The notes under the pieces are model-generated. The model searched no databases, had not been told where the DNA came from, and worked only from the letters and a program-made list of their open reading frames with translations. Positions 25,621-34,763 of a stretch of DNA of 61,000 bases are shown in pieces; position 1 is the first letter of the stretch; each line of letters begins with the position of its first letter. This DNA comes from an uncultured Bacteroidota bacterium (GTDB lineage Bacteria; Bacteroidota; Bacteroidia; Chitinophagales; Chitinophagaceae): NCBI GenBank assembly GCA_903837525.1, contig CAILUU010000025.1:1-61000 (forward strand). The letters are read 5' to 3'. Position numbers and translations under genes: made by a program.

Positions 25621-26385
25621 TTAATCCCTACTACTCAATTTGCTTAGTAAACGTAAAATTTCTAAATACAACCATACAATAGTAACCAACAAACCAAAAG
25701 CACCATACCATTCCATATACTTTGGGGCACCGAGGGCTGCGCCTTGCTCTATCATATCAAAATCTAAAATTAAATTAAGGGCAGCAATAGCAACAATAAA
25801 CAGCGAAAAACCAATACCCATAAGGCTTCCCTCGTGTAAAAAGGGAAGGCTAACTCCAAAAAAACTTAATACCCAAGTAAGTAAATAAAATATACCTATG
25901 CCTGCAGTAGCAGTCATCACAATAGCTTTAAATTTTTGAGTAGCCTGTATAATTTTAAAACTATACAATAAATACATAGCAACCGCACAAGCTAATGTTA
26001 ACCCCACTGCATTCATTATAATAAAAGGAGCTTTAGCAGCAAAAACATAATTATAGTAAGCACTAATTGCACCTATAAACAAACCTTCTAATAAGGCGTA
26101 GGCTGGTGCTAAAAAAGGGCTCCATTCTTTTTTAAACGTAAGTATAATTGCGATAATTAGCCCCCCAAATGCACCTACTAAAATTAAAGGCATTGTATTA
26201 CCACCACTTGCAAATTCTTTCCAACTATACAAGGCAGTGCCTAATACCATAATCATTAAAAAGCCAAACTTTTGTAAAGTGCCTCTTACCGTCATGGCAT
26301 TTTCATAGGTTACTACATCATCTAAAACAGTATCTCTAAATCTTTTTTCTGCAAGGGCTGGGTTGCCCGATTTGAATAATGACAT
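25621..26385 (-). CDS. Bax inhibitor-1/YccA family membrane protein
   Basis: 254-residue polytopic membrane protein with about seven hydrophobic helices. It has the family features of a soluble N-terminus, helices such as LILVGAFGGLIIAIILTF, and a C-terminal block LNLILDFDMIEQGAALGAPK with conserved Asp residues thought to gate ion flow. Bacterial members include calcium-leak channels. It is a single gene. The region before it (26386-26653) is discussed separately. Confidence 0.88.
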   Translation of the reverse strand: MSLFKSGNPALAEKRFRDTVLDDVVTYENAMTVRGTLQKFGFLMIMVLGTALYSWKEFASGGNTMPLILVGAFGGLIIAIILTFKKEWSPFLAPAYALLEGLFIGAISAYYNYVFAAKAPFIIMNAVGLTLACAVAMYLLYSFKIIQATQKFKAIVMTATAGIGIFYLLTWVLSFFGVSLPFLHEGSLMGIGFSLFIVAIAALNLILDFDMIEQGAALGAPKYMEWYGAFGLLVTIVWLYLEILRLLSKLSSRD

Positions 26386-26437
26386 TTTTTTATAAATTTA
26401 ATACCTAAAATTAAATCTTTTATTTAATAATTATCGT

Positions 26438-26551
26438 TTATTTTTTAAAAAACGGGTATAGGCTAATTTGCTCAATATTATACTCATCTTTTGCTTTTAG
26501 CTTTATACTAAATTGATGTAAAAAAGCAGAGTCTGTTGTGTTTGCAAAAGC
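26438..26551 (-). pseudogene. Possible C-terminal gene fragment upstream of pheS
   Basis: A 37-codon minus-strand frame without a start codon reads DSAFLHQFSIKLKAKDEYNI and ends SLYPFFKK-stop. Its composition looks protein-like, but I do not recognise the family. It could be a relic; chance is not excluded. Confidence 0.2.
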
Positions 26552-26640
26552 TTAGTTATGTGCCAATACTACTAAATGATTGGGGGTTTTAGTTTTTGCT
26601 TGTGCAATCCGCTCTCAACTCTCAACTGCATTACAATTCT

Positions 26641-26648
26641 TATCTTTG
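26641..26648 (+). promoter_or_regulatory. Candidate -7 box for pheS
   Basis: TATCTTTG matches TAnnTTTG and ends 5 bp before the pheS ATG at 26654. No clear TTTG lies at the usual distance upstream, so only half of the promoter is supported. If real, the leader is very short. Confidence 0.4.
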
Positions 26649-26653
26649 CAGCT

Positions 26654-27700
26654 ATGGAACAGTTATTAAATCAAATAAAAGAATTAAAAGAAAAAATTAT
26701 TACCAACGTTGAAAACGATGCTGAGGCTTTTAGAATTAAATACTTGGGTACAAAAGGTTTTGTAAAAGCTATAATGGGGGAAATGAAAAATGTTGCTACC
26801 GAAAATAAAAAAGAAGCTGGTCAACGGTTAAATGAATTTAAACTATTTGTTGAGGAAAAATACGAGCAGCTAAAATTAAGTAGTGGCAATAACTCACCAC
26901 TCACCACTCACCATTCACAGGACCTTACTCTTCCGGCAGATGATTTGCCGCTTGGTAGTCGCCATCCCATAAGCTTGGTAAAAAATAAAATTATTTCTAT
27001 TTTTCAACGCCTTGGTTTTGCAGTGGCAGAAGGGCCAGAGGTAGAAGATGACTTTCATAATTTTACCGCATTAAACTTACCCGAAAATCATCCTGCAAGA
27101 GATATGCAAGATACTTTTTACATAGCTCAAAACCCCGATTGGTTGCTACGTACACACACAAGCAGTGTACAAGTAAGAGAAATGCAAAAAGCCGGTATGA
27201 AGAATGGGCAAGGTAAATTACCCATTCGTATTATTTGCCCTGGCAGAGTATACCGTAATGAAACAATTAGTGCAAGGGCTCACTGCTTTTTTCATCAAGT
27301 AGAGGGTTTATACATTGCCGAAAATGTAAGCTTTGCCGACTTGAAACAAACACTTTACTTTTTTGTACAAGAAATGTTTGGTAAAGATGTTAAGGTACGT
27401 TTTAGACCAAGCTATTTCCCCTTTACCGAACCAAGTGCAGAAATGGATATCAGTTGTTTGATATGTGGAGGAGAGGGTTGTAGCGTTTGTAAAAAAACAG
27501 GCTGGGTAGAAATTTTGGGCTGCGGTATGGTACACCCTAATGTGTTAGATAATTGTGGTATTGATAGTAACAAATACAATGGTTTTGCTTTTGGTATGGG
27601 GATAGAAAGGATTGCGATGCTCAAATATCAAATAAAAGATTTACGCTTGTTTAGCGAAAACGATGTTAGATTTTTGAAGCAGTTTACTGGTGCAGTGTAA
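26654..27700 (+). CDS. pheS: Phenylalanine-tRNA ligase alpha subunit PheS
   Basis: 348-residue class II aminoacyl-tRNA synthetase subunit, which attaches Phe to its tRNA with PheT. The N-terminal coiled coil (MEQLLNQIKELKEKI) and class II motifs are present: FRPSYFPFTEPSAEMD and GFAFGMGIERIAMLKYQI. ATG 26654 is chosen because it begins the usual coiled-coil N-terminus; an upstream in-frame start at 26576 adds unrelated residues. The linker at about residues 77-90 (NNSPLTTHHSQD) comes from a TCACCACTCACC-type simple repeat. pheT is not adjacent. Confidence 0.94.
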   Translation: MEQLLNQIKELKEKIITNVENDAEAFRIKYLGTKGFVKAIMGEMKNVATENKKEAGQRLNEFKLFVEEKYEQLKLSSGNNSPLTTHHSQDLTLPADDLPLGSRHPISLVKNKIISIFQRLGFAVAEGPEVEDDFHNFTALNLPENHPARDMQDTFYIAQNPDWLLRTHTSSVQVREMQKAGMKNGQGKLPIRIICPGRVYRNETISARAHCFFHQVEGLYIAENVSFADLKQTLYFFVQEMFGKDVKVRFRPSYFPFTEPSAEMDISCLICGGEGCSVCKKTGWVEILGCGMVHPNVLDNCGIDSNKYNGFAFGMGIERIAMLKYQIKDLRLFSENDVRFLKQFTGAV

Positions 27701-27758
27701 TTCTTTTGGCAAAACAAAAATTGCTGTTGGTAAGCTAACTGTTAAATCAAAAAAAATA

Positions 27759-28610
27759 GTGGAAAATATTAACACCATTTGCATAATAGGAGCTGGTACC
27801 ATGGGTAGCGGTATAGTGCAAGTATGTGCACAAAACGGCTTTTATACCTTGTTGTATGATATTAATACCGAAGGGATAGAAAAAGCAAAAACGGCTATTC
27901 AAAAAAATTTAAACTACTTGGTAGATAAACAAAAAATTTCGGTAGAAGAAAAGTCAACTATTTTTAACCGAATAAAATTTGTTACCGATACCAACGACTG
28001 TATTGCCGATGTTTTTATAGAAGCTATTGTAGAAAAAGTAGAAGCTAAAGTTTCTATATTTAATCAATTAGCAGAGGTTAACCATAGTGAAGCAATCTTT
28101 GCAACCAACACCTCATCTTTATCTATTTCTGCAATACAATCGGGCATACAAAACCCGGTAAGGGTGGTAGGTATGCACTTTTTTAACCCAGCCCCATTAA
28201 TGAAATTGGTAGAGGTTGTAAAAGGGGAGCAAACAAGTGATGAAGCAGCACAAACTGTTTATGACTTATGTAAACAGTTAAATAAAACGCCAGTAATTTG
28301 TAAAGATGCTCCGGGTTTTATTGTAAACCGAGTAGCCAGGCATTATTATTTAGAAGCTATGAATTTGGTTGAGCAAGGTAATGCAACCATTGAAAATGTA
28401 GATGAACTTATGGAAGCTACGGGTTTTAAAATGGGCCCATTTAAACTGATGGATTTAATTGGTATGGATATTAATTTAGCCGTAACACAATCGTTGTACC
28501 ATGCCTTTAATGGCGAAGAGCGTTTTAAACCATCATCATTACAAATAAATAAAGTAGCCGCTAACGAACTAGGGAAGAAAACGGGCAAAGGCTTTTACAA
28601 CTATACCTAA
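27759..28610 (+). CDS. 3-hydroxyacyl-CoA dehydrogenase (3-hydroxybutyryl-CoA dehydrogenase)
   Basis: 283-residue NAD(P)-dependent enzyme that oxidises 3-hydroxyacyl-CoA or reduces acetoacetyl-CoA. It has the Rossmann motif IGAGTMGSGIVQVCAQ near the N-terminus, the catalytic-His segment VVGMHFFNPAPLMKLVEVV, and the C-terminal domain PGFIVNRVARHYYLEAMNLV. GTG 27759 places the Rossmann motif at the normal distance; a longer frame from 27690 overlaps pheS. Likely in fatty-acid or butanoate metabolism; no other pathway genes are adjacent. Confidence 0.9.
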   Translation: MENINTICIIGAGTMGSGIVQVCAQNGFYTLLYDINTEGIEKAKTAIQKNLNYLVDKQKISVEEKSTIFNRIKFVTDTNDCIADVFIEAIVEKVEAKVSIFNQLAEVNHSEAIFATNTSSLSISAIQSGIQNPVRVVGMHFFNPAPLMKLVEVVKGEQTSDEAAQTVYDLCKQLNKTPVICKDAPGFIVNRVARHYYLEAMNLVEQGNATIENVDELMEATGFKMGPFKLMDLIGMDINLAVTQSLYHAFNGEERFKPSSLQINKVAANELGKKTGKGFYNYT

Positions 28611-28637
28611 ATAATACATTTTGCAAAACATTAATAA

Positions 28638-28658
28638 CTCCCCTTCAGGGGCTGGAGG
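28638..28658. repeat. G/C-rich palindromic repeat unit before the epimerase gene
   Basis: CTCCCCTTCAGGGGCTGGAG then G, with a CCCCTT..GGGG hairpin. It resembles the units at umuD-umuC. It places GGAGG directly before the ATG at 28660, perhaps by chance. Confidence 0.5.
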
Positions 28659-28659
28659 C

Positions 28660-29625
28660 ATGATTTTAGTAACAGGCGGTGCAGGTTTATTAGGCAACGA
28701 ATTAATTACACAATTACTACAACAAGGCAAACCCATAAAAGCGTTGTACAATAAAACGCCGTTAGCCATTTTCAATAATAGTTTAGTACAACAAATTCAA
28801 TGCAATATTTTGGATATTGTTGGATTAGAAGAAGCCATGGAAGGTATTGAGGAAGTGTATCATTGTGCAGCAATTGTTTCATTTAGTCCAAAACAAAAGC
28901 AACAACTATTTAAAATAAATATTGAGGGTACGGCTAATGTTGTAAATGCTGCGTTAAGTGCTGGGGTAAAAAAAATGGTGTATGTAAGCAGTGTAGCAGC
29001 TTTAGGAAGAATAAGAGAAGATAAACCTATTGACGAAACAATGAATTGGACGCCAGAAACTAGTAACAGTGCTTACGGACAAAGTAAATACCTTGGCGAA
29101 ATGGAAGTTTGGCGGGGTATTGCCGAAGGGTTAAATGCAGTAATGGTAAACCCAACAATAATTTTGGGTAATGGAAATTGGGAAGATAGTAGTACAAAAA
29201 TTTTTAAAAATGTGTACAACGAGTTTCCCTGGTACACAACAGGTAGCACTGGCTTTGTGGATGTAAAAGATGTTGCTAAAATTATGATTGACTTAATGCA
29301 AAGCAATATTACTGCACAACGTTTTATTGTAAGTGCCGAAAATAAAACCTATCAACAAGTATTTAATCTAATAGCAAAGGGATTTGGTAAAAAACAACCT
29401 GCCAAAAAAGTAACTCCATTTTTTGCTGCATTGGCTTGGCGGGTAGAGGCTATAAAAAGTTGGTTTACAAAAAATCATCCTTTACTAACAAAAGAAACAA
29501 CGAAAACGGCCTTAGCAAAAGTTACGTTTGATAATAGTAAACTATTAAAACATCTTCCTAATTTTACCTACACAAAAATAGAAGACACTATACAAAGAGT
29601 TTGTAAAGAGTTAAAAACTAATTAG
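28660..29625 (+). CDS. NAD-dependent epimerase/dehydratase family protein
   Basis: 321-residue extended short-chain dehydrogenase. The nucleotide motif MILVTGGAGLLGNELITQLL opens the protein, and the catalytic SVAAL and YGQSK segments (Tyr-x3-Lys) follow in KKMVYVSSVAALGR and NSAYGQSKYLGEM. The family acts on nucleotide sugars or on dihydroflavonol- or sterol-like substrates; this member resembles HpnA-like reductases, but the substrate cannot be assigned. ATG 28660 is preferred over TTG 28621, whose extra residues come from a repeat unit. Confidence 0.85.
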   Translation: MILVTGGAGLLGNELITQLLQQGKPIKALYNKTPLAIFNNSLVQQIQCNILDIVGLEEAMEGIEEVYHCAAIVSFSPKQKQQLFKINIEGTANVVNAALSAGVKKMVYVSSVAALGRIREDKPIDETMNWTPETSNSAYGQSKYLGEMEVWRGIAEGLNAVMVNPTIILGNGNWEDSSTKIFKNVYNEFPWYTTGSTGFVDVKDVAKIMIDLMQSNITAQRFIVSAENKTYQQVFNLIAKGFGKKQPAKKVTPFFAALAWRVEAIKSWFTKNHPLLTKETTKTALAKVTFDNSKLLKHLPNFTYTKIEDTIQRVCKELKTN

Positions 29626-29670
29626 TGAAAATTCAAGTAGTAAATTCCTAATTTTTAATTCTTAATTAAT

Positions 29671-30615
29671 TTACTTCCCCATCACCTTCTCCCAAATTTG
29701 TGGTATTCGTTTTATCCAAATAAGTTCTCTTTTTACAATACTCGCCTCTTGTGCAGGTGTACCCCAATAGGTTTTATTACCCATAATACTGCTACTTACT
29801 CCTGTACGGCCTAGTAACACCGCATTTTCACCAATGGTTAATGTTTTATTTACAATTACACCTCCCCATATAGTTACACCATCTTCAATAGTAACCACGC
29901 CAGCAACGATTACCCCTGTAGCAAACAAACAATTTTTACCAACAACGGTATCATGCCCAATATGTATTTGGTTATCAAATTTTGTTCCTGCACCAATAAT
30001 CGTATTATGGCTTACTCCTCTATCAATAGTACAACCACTACCAATTTCTACATTATCTTCTATAAGTACAATACCGCAACTAGGCATTCTTTTATACCAA
30101 AAGCTCCTATCTTTTTTAGTATTGTAATAAAATGCATCACTACCAATTACTGTGCTACTTTGTATAATTACATTATCACCAAGTACACAATAATCAAGTA
30201 TAGAAACATTTGGATAAATGATACAATTTTTTCCAATAACTACATTGTTTCCTATAAAACTATTTGGATAAATAAAACTTCCCTCACCAATTTTTGCACT
30301 ATTACTTATGGTAGTTGTTGATGGAGTAAAGGGACGAAAATGATTTACAATTTTACAATACGCTTCAAATGGATTGGCAACAATTAATAATGCTTTACCT
30401 GTTGGGCAATCAACTTCTTTATTTATTAGTATAAAATCTGCAAGGCTATTAATACACTTATCATAATACTTTGGATGATCAACAAAAACGATATCGCCTT
30501 TTTCTACCTTATGTATTTCGTTAATGCCCGAGGCATTGCTTTGAGTATTACCAATTAATTTTGCTTCAACAAATTCGGCTAACCATTGTATAGAAACAGG
30601 AGAAGGGAACTGCAT
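29671..30615 (-). CDS. LpxD-like UDP-3-O-acylglucosamine N-acyltransferase
   Basis: 314-residue left-handed beta-helix acyltransferase. Repeated hexapeptides (for example IGEGSFIYPNSFIGNNVVIG) run through the centre, with an N-terminal LpxD-like domain. The catalytic His of LpxD corresponds to H221 in DNQIHIGHD, and CTIDRG is conserved. It would add the N-linked hydroxyacyl chain in lipid A synthesis. It stands alone rather than in the lpx/fabZ group, so it may be a second LpxD acting on a related glycolipid. Confidence 0.82.
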   Translation of the reverse strand: MQFPSPVSIQWLAEFVEAKLIGNTQSNASGINEIHKVEKGDIVFVDHPKYYDKCINSLADFILINKEVDCPTGKALLIVANPFEAYCKIVNHFRPFTPSTTTISNSAKIGEGSFIYPNSFIGNNVVIGKNCIIYPNVSILDYCVLGDNVIIQSSTVIGSDAFYYNTKKDRSFWYKRMPSCGIVLIEDNVEIGSGCTIDRGVSHNTIIGAGTKFDNQIHIGHDTVVGKNCLFATGVIVAGVVTIEDGVTIWGGVIVNKTLTIGENAVLLGRTGVSSSIMGNKTYWGTPAQEASIVKRELIWIKRIPQIWEKVMGK

Positions 30616-31128
30616 ATTTTTTTATTTTTACAAAGGTACTATGCTTTAATTTATACCCCATACACTTAAAATGACCCATTATTGTACGAAACCTAAATTT
30701 ATTTTAATAAAATTCAGCTTTTTTTTCTTTCTTTTTTTTGCTCAAAAATTTTATTTGATAGTCCATTTTTTTGTTTACTTTAATAATAAAAAGGCATTAA
30801 AAATTTATAATTGAAAAAAAAATCTCTTGTAAATCAATAGAATCAATAGTTTTAGCGCTACTTATTTTTATTTATAAAAATGAGCTAACAAAAAGTATAG
30901 GAAAATCATAAAATAATTTTGTAAAAATTTGTGTTTTCTAACAACGCTTATCCACAGCGCAAAATAAAATGTGAATAAAAAATAGTGGAATATATTTTAT
31001 TATAGAGAAATAATTTTTTAATATTGTGAAGGGAATTTGGTTCCCGTACTTACTAACCCATCTATATATTAAAGTCTAACACAAAAATGTTAGACTTTAT
31101 TTTTTTTAACACCTCATCATTTTAAGGT
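30616..31128. other. AT-rich intergenic region with two DnaA-box matches
   Basis: 513 bp without a gene. A perfect DnaA box TTATCCACA is at 30948-30956 and an inverted match TGTGAATAA (TTATTCACA on the minus strand) at 30970-30978. The surroundings are strongly AT-rich, with several short palindromes and a GGGAATTTGGTTCCC hairpin at about 31031-31045. It could be a replication origin element, a DnaA-regulated site, or a small-RNA locus ended by the terminator at 31071. No dnaA, dnaN or gidA is adjacent, which weakens an oriC call. Confidence 0.35.
31071..31108 (+). terminator. Strong rho-independent terminator without an upstream gene
   Basis: Perfect 11-bp stem AAAGTCTAACA (31071-31081) and TGTTAGACTTT (31088-31098), loop CAAAAA, then a long T-run to 31107. 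No plus-strand gene precedes it for over 1.4 kb, so it may end a non-coding RNA. Confidence 0.75.
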
Positions 31129-31596
31129 ATGCAACACTACGAAGTAGGTAGAAATAATTTTTTAATTAGCGATGATAAATTAAAGATTGATAGTAACGTT
31201 GTACATAATTATTTATGTAATGAAAGTTATTGGGCAACAAATATTCCACTACAAGTTGTAGAAACAAGTATCCAACATTCTATTTGTTTTGGTTTATATA
31301 AAATTGATGAGCAAACAAAAAGTATAAAACAACAAATTGGTTTTGCAAGAGTAATAACAGATTGTGCAACCTTTGGTTACTTGGCCGATGTATTTATTGT
31401 AGAGAAATATAGAGGAAAGGGATTAAGCAAATGGTTAATGGAAATAATCTTAGCACATCCACACTTACAAAATTTTAGACGCTGGTTATTAGCAACACTT
31501 GATGCACAAGGCTTATATCAGCAGTTTGGGTTTTTACCAATTACTAATCCCGAAAGATATATGCGATTAACTGTTGTAGAAAACTACGGCACCTAA
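31129..31596 (+). CDS. GNAT family N-acetyltransferase
   Basis: 155-residue acetyltransferase. Motif A is ADVFIVEKYRGKGLSKWLM (the RGKGLS acetyl-CoA loop), followed by RRWLLATLDAQGLYQQFGF. Length and order are normal for small GNAT enzymes of this type. The substrate is unknown. It is the first gene after the AT-rich gap and lies 69 bp before yicC. Confidence 0.88.
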   Translation: MQHYEVGRNNFLISDDKLKIDSNVVHNYLCNESYWATNIPLQVVETSIQHSICFGLYKIDEQTKSIKQQIGFARVITDCATFGYLADVFIVEKYRGKGLSKWLMEIILAHPHLQNFRRWLLATLDAQGLYQQFGFLPITNPERYMRLTVVENYGT

Positions 31597-31665
31597 ATTG
31601 TAAATATCTATCTAGTGAATACGGTGTACTCATTACTAATTCTTATCTTGCAATAAATACAATGT

Positions 31666-32541
31666 ATGTTAAAATCGATGACGGGTTTTGGAAGGTCAGA
31701 GCAAACAACAAATGATAAAACCTTTTTGGTAGAAATAAAAGCACTTAATGGTAAACAGTTTGAGTTGCAATTAAGATTACCCCCACTTTTACGACCTTAT
31801 GAGTTTGAAATACGCAACATTTTGCAAGAGCATTTAGTAAGAGGAACTATAGATTGTATGGTTGTAGTTAAGCAAAATGGTACATCCAAGCCCGTAAATA
31901 TTAATACCGATTTAATAAAAGCATATTACAAACAAATTACAGAAGTAGCTACAGAATGTAATATGGATACTAGTGCTGTTTTAAGTGCTTTACTACGTTT
32001 GCCAGAGGTGGTTACTCCAACAAATGATGTAATTAGCGAACTCGATTTTATTGAATTTAACAAAGTTTTACTTGCTGCACTTGGTAACTTAAACCAACAT
32101 AGAATGGATGAAGGAGCTAGCTTAGAAAAAGATTTAATACAAAGAATAGATAATATTAACCAACAAGAGGAAGCTATTTTAGTGCTAGAGCCCAACCGTA
32201 AAAAAAGAATTAAAGACGAAATAAATAATTTATTAGAAAAAAATGTAGGCAAAGAAAATATTGATAACAACAGAATGGAGCAAGAGCTGATTTACTATAT
32301 GGAAAAAATTGATATTCATGAAGAGCAAATTCGTTTACGACAACATTGTGAGTACTTTAAAACTATATTAAATGAGTCAGAGGAAGGGAAAGGCAAAAAA
32401 TTATCGTTTATTTTGCAAGAAATTGGCAGAGAAATAAATACTACAGGCAGTAAAGCGTATGATGCCGATATTCAAAAATGTGTGGTAAAAATGAAAGACG
32501 AATTAGAAAAAGCCAAAGAACAAGTTTTAAATGCTTTATAA
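31666..32541 (+). CDS. YicC family protein
   Basis: 291-residue protein starting with the hallmark MLKSMTGFGRSEQ and ending with the conserved C-terminal region (EEGKGKKLSFILQEIGREIN, then a Cys-containing VKMKDELEKAKEQ). YicC proteins are endoribonucleases in E. coli that assist small-RNA turnover. It is followed by gldH with no spacer beyond 2 bp, a common order in Bacteroidota. Confidence 0.93.
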   Translation: MLKSMTGFGRSEQTTNDKTFLVEIKALNGKQFELQLRLPPLLRPYEFEIRNILQEHLVRGTIDCMVVVKQNGTSKPVNINTDLIKAYYKQITEVATECNMDTSAVLSALLRLPEVVTPTNDVISELDFIEFNKVLLAALGNLNQHRMDEGASLEKDLIQRIDNINQQEEAILVLEPNRKKRIKDEINNLLEKNVGKENIDNNRMEQELIYYMEKIDIHEEQIRLRQHCEYFKTILNESEEGKGKKLSFILQEIGREINTTGSKAYDADIQKCVVKMKDELEKAKEQVLNAL

Positions 32542-32543
32542 AA

Positions 32544-33026
32544 ATGAAATTGCTTTTTAAACGATTACCCATACTTTTTAGCTTACCGCTTATTATTAAT
32601 TTTTCTTGCAAGCAATTAGATGTGTTTGAAAATAATACATCTATCCCAAATTATAAATGGCAGAATAATTTTAATGCCACAGGGCAGTTATCTATTGCAG
32701 ACACCTCCTCTTTTTATAATGTATACATTGTGCTTAGACATACTGATGCCTATAAGTACAATAATATTTGGCTTAATGTAAAAGTTCACTCTAAAACAGA
32801 CACTATTGTAAACCAAAAATTAGACATTGGTTTAGCCACCGATGCAACAGGATGGGAAGGGATAGCAATGAATGATATTTGGGAAATAAGAAAAAAAATT
32901 ACTGCCGCCCCATTTAAATTTAGTAAAAAAGATAGTTACCAGTATTCGCTTACACAATTAATGAGAGATAATCCGTTGTTGAATGTTCTTAGCGCAGGTA
33001 TACGTATAGAGAAAGTAAGTTTTTAA
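32544..33026 (+). CDS. gldH: Gliding motility lipoprotein GldH
   Basis: 160-residue lipoprotein with a signal ending LIINFSCKQLDV (lipobox Cys). The body contains LDIGLATDATGWEGIAMNDI, the conserved GldH segment, and WEIRKKITAAPFKF. GldH is needed for the type IX secretion/gliding machinery in many Bacteroidota, and it is also found in non-gliding relatives. ATG 32544 is preferred since it opens the signal peptide; a longer frame from 32478 overlaps yicC. Other gld or por genes are not in the window. Confidence 0.85.
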   Translation: MKLLFKRLPILFSLPLIINFSCKQLDVFENNTSIPNYKWQNNFNATGQLSIADTSSFYNVYIVLRHTDAYKYNNIWLNVKVHSKTDTIVNQKLDIGLATDATGWEGIAMNDIWEIRKKITAAPFKFSKKDSYQYSLTQLMRDNPLLNVLSAGIRIEKVSF

Positions 33027-33104
33027 AAGATTTAACAATCTATCAAAACATAAATGTAGTTATACCACGTTTTTACAAAAACAATTCTTTATTTTGCAAC
33101 ATAT

Positions 33105-33947
33105 ATGAAAATTAGATTTTTAGCTATAATTGTTTTAATATTTTCGTTAAATACTACAAAAGCACAATATCAATACCTTGAGTATGTACAAAAAGGGGAG
33201 GTTGGTATTACAGTGGGTGCTGCACACTATTTTGGGGATTTAAATACAAGAGCAGGGTTAAACAGGCCTAAACCATCTGTAGGACTTTTTTTTAGAAAAC
33301 AATTTGGCAATTATATAGCGGCAAGGCTAAACGCACACTATGCTCAAGTTGGGTATAGTGATACGTACAGCAAAAATGACTATCAAAAAACACGTAACCT
33401 TAGTTTTAATAGTAATATTTGGGAGTTAACCGCACAGGGCGATTTTAATTTTTTTAAATTTATACCCGGTACAAAAGAATTTAGCTTTACCCCTTATGTA
33501 ACAGTAGGTATTGGCGCTTTTTCCTACGACCCCTACACCTATTTAAATAACGAAAAAATATTTTTACGCCCTTTGGGTACCGAGGGGCAATTGGTTGGTT
33601 ACAAAGCAAGAAAACAATATAGCCCAACAGGTATTTGTATACCCATTGGCGTGGGATTAAAATTTAGTTTAAGCGAAAAAATAAACTTTACAATGGAAGT
33701 TACTCAACGCTTAACAAATACCGATTATTTAGATGATGTTAGCACTACCTATGCTGGCAGTACAAATTTTACTACAGGATCAACAGCTGCTTTATTACAA
33801 GATCGTTCTTACGAAATTGACCCAGCAAATCTTTTAGGAAGAGAAGGTAGGCAAAGAGGCTTTAGCAAACAAAGAGACCAATATATAATTGCAGAAATTG
33901 GTTTATCGTTTAATATTAGCACCTACAGATGCCCTAGTGCAAATTAA
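33105..33947 (+). CDS. DUF6089 family outer-membrane beta-barrel protein
   Basis: 280-residue protein with a signal peptide (ending TTKAQ) and an eight-strand-like beta-barrel body. The segments GEVGITVGAAHYFGDLNTRA and FFRKQFGNYIAARLNAHYAQ are typical of DUF6089, which in Bacteroidota is found near uppS and bamA. Its function is not known, but conservation beside bamA hints at an envelope role. Here a decayed gene separates it from uppS. Confidence 0.82.
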   Translation: MKIRFLAIIVLIFSLNTTKAQYQYLEYVQKGEVGITVGAAHYFGDLNTRAGLNRPKPSVGLFFRKQFGNYIAARLNAHYAQVGYSDTYSKNDYQKTRNLSFNSNIWELTAQGDFNFFKFIPGTKEFSFTPYVTVGIGAFSYDPYTYLNNEKIFLRPLGTEGQLVGYKARKQYSPTGICIPIGVGLKFSLSEKINFTMEVTQRLTNTDYLDDVSTTYAGSTNFTTGSTAALLQDRSYEIDPANLLGREGRQRGFSKQRDQYIIAEIGLSFNISTYRCPSAN

Positions 33948-34097
33948 TTTGGTATTTTCATCAAATTCAATATCTTCAAAATTGCCCAAATAAATAAGCA
34001 TATCTCTTGCATTCCATACCATATATAAACTATTGTAAACCCTTTTTTTCTGTGTGAAACCATAGTTATTCAAAACACAAACAATTAAACTATGGCG

Positions 34098-34619
34098 CTC
34101 ATTCTCTGCTTCATGCTTACTGTGGGTTGGGTATTTTGTATGCTTTGTACAAATGCAAAAAAAAGTCTATTATCCTGTTGGGTCATCTCAACTCCTTAAA
34201 GCTACTGCTAACGATGTAGCTCAACTTTTACAAAAAGCCATTACGGATAGCACTATTGCAATTGAGCAATACAAAACTTTACCAACTACTGGAATTATAT
34301 TAATTTACAATGCTACATTAAATGGTAATCAAACCTGTGCAGTAAAAAGTAACGTACTAGTATTAGGTTTAAAGCCGCAGAAGATAATGGATTAGTTTTT
34401 GGTATTTACCAATACCTATAACTATAAAATCTGGTTATAGGTTAAGGTTGTAATAGATGGGTTATGGATAACTATGCCAACTATGACTGGGATACTTACT
34501 TTAGCGAAAATGGGCATAATTGGTCGCTGTAACAACGTAGAAATGGAATGATTGCCGAATATGGATTTACTGGGCGTAGAGGAGATATAATGAATACAAC
34601 CTATAAAATAAAAAACTGA
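34098..34619 (+). pseudogene. Decayed secreted glycan-active-like protein gene
   Basis: Pieces of one protein appear in shifted frames between 34098 and 34619. They include a signal-like start, MQKKVYYPVGSSQLLKATAN, then TTGIILIYNATLNGNQTC at the end of an 80-codon frame, then in the next frame FKAAEDNGLVFGIYQYL, and finally NGMIAEYGFTGRRGDIMNTT before TGA at 34617. The NGLVFGIYQYL segment resembles the N-terminal domains of GH20/GH67/GH115-type and DUF4838 proteins. At least two frameshifts or stops and a large internal deletion are needed. The parent family is not certain. Confidence 0.5.
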
Positions 34620-34717
34620 AAATCATTCAATTATAAAATATTAATGCTTGTATTTGTAAAATTTATCTATTCCCAAACAATCTCACAAAAACTCATAAAT
34701 CTATCCTAAATTTTACC

Positions 34718-34725
34718 TACTTTTG
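34718..34725 (+). promoter_or_regulatory. Candidate -7 box for the uppS-bamA run
   Basis: TACTTTTG matches TAnnTTTG 38 bp before the uppS ATG. The matching TTTG upstream is not clear. Confidence 0.4.
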
Positions 34726-34763
34726 CAGCCCAAACAAAGGCTGTAAGCCTTTTTGCGTCTTTA

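Noticed and set aside
27690..27758. Longer N-terminus for the hydroxyacyl-CoA dehydrogenase
   Set aside because: It overlaps pheS and adds residues before the Rossmann motif that the family lacks.
30616..31128. Definite chromosomal origin
   Set aside because: Only two DnaA boxes were found, no dnaA, dnaN or gidA is adjacent, and no skew could be computed; kept only as a candidate.
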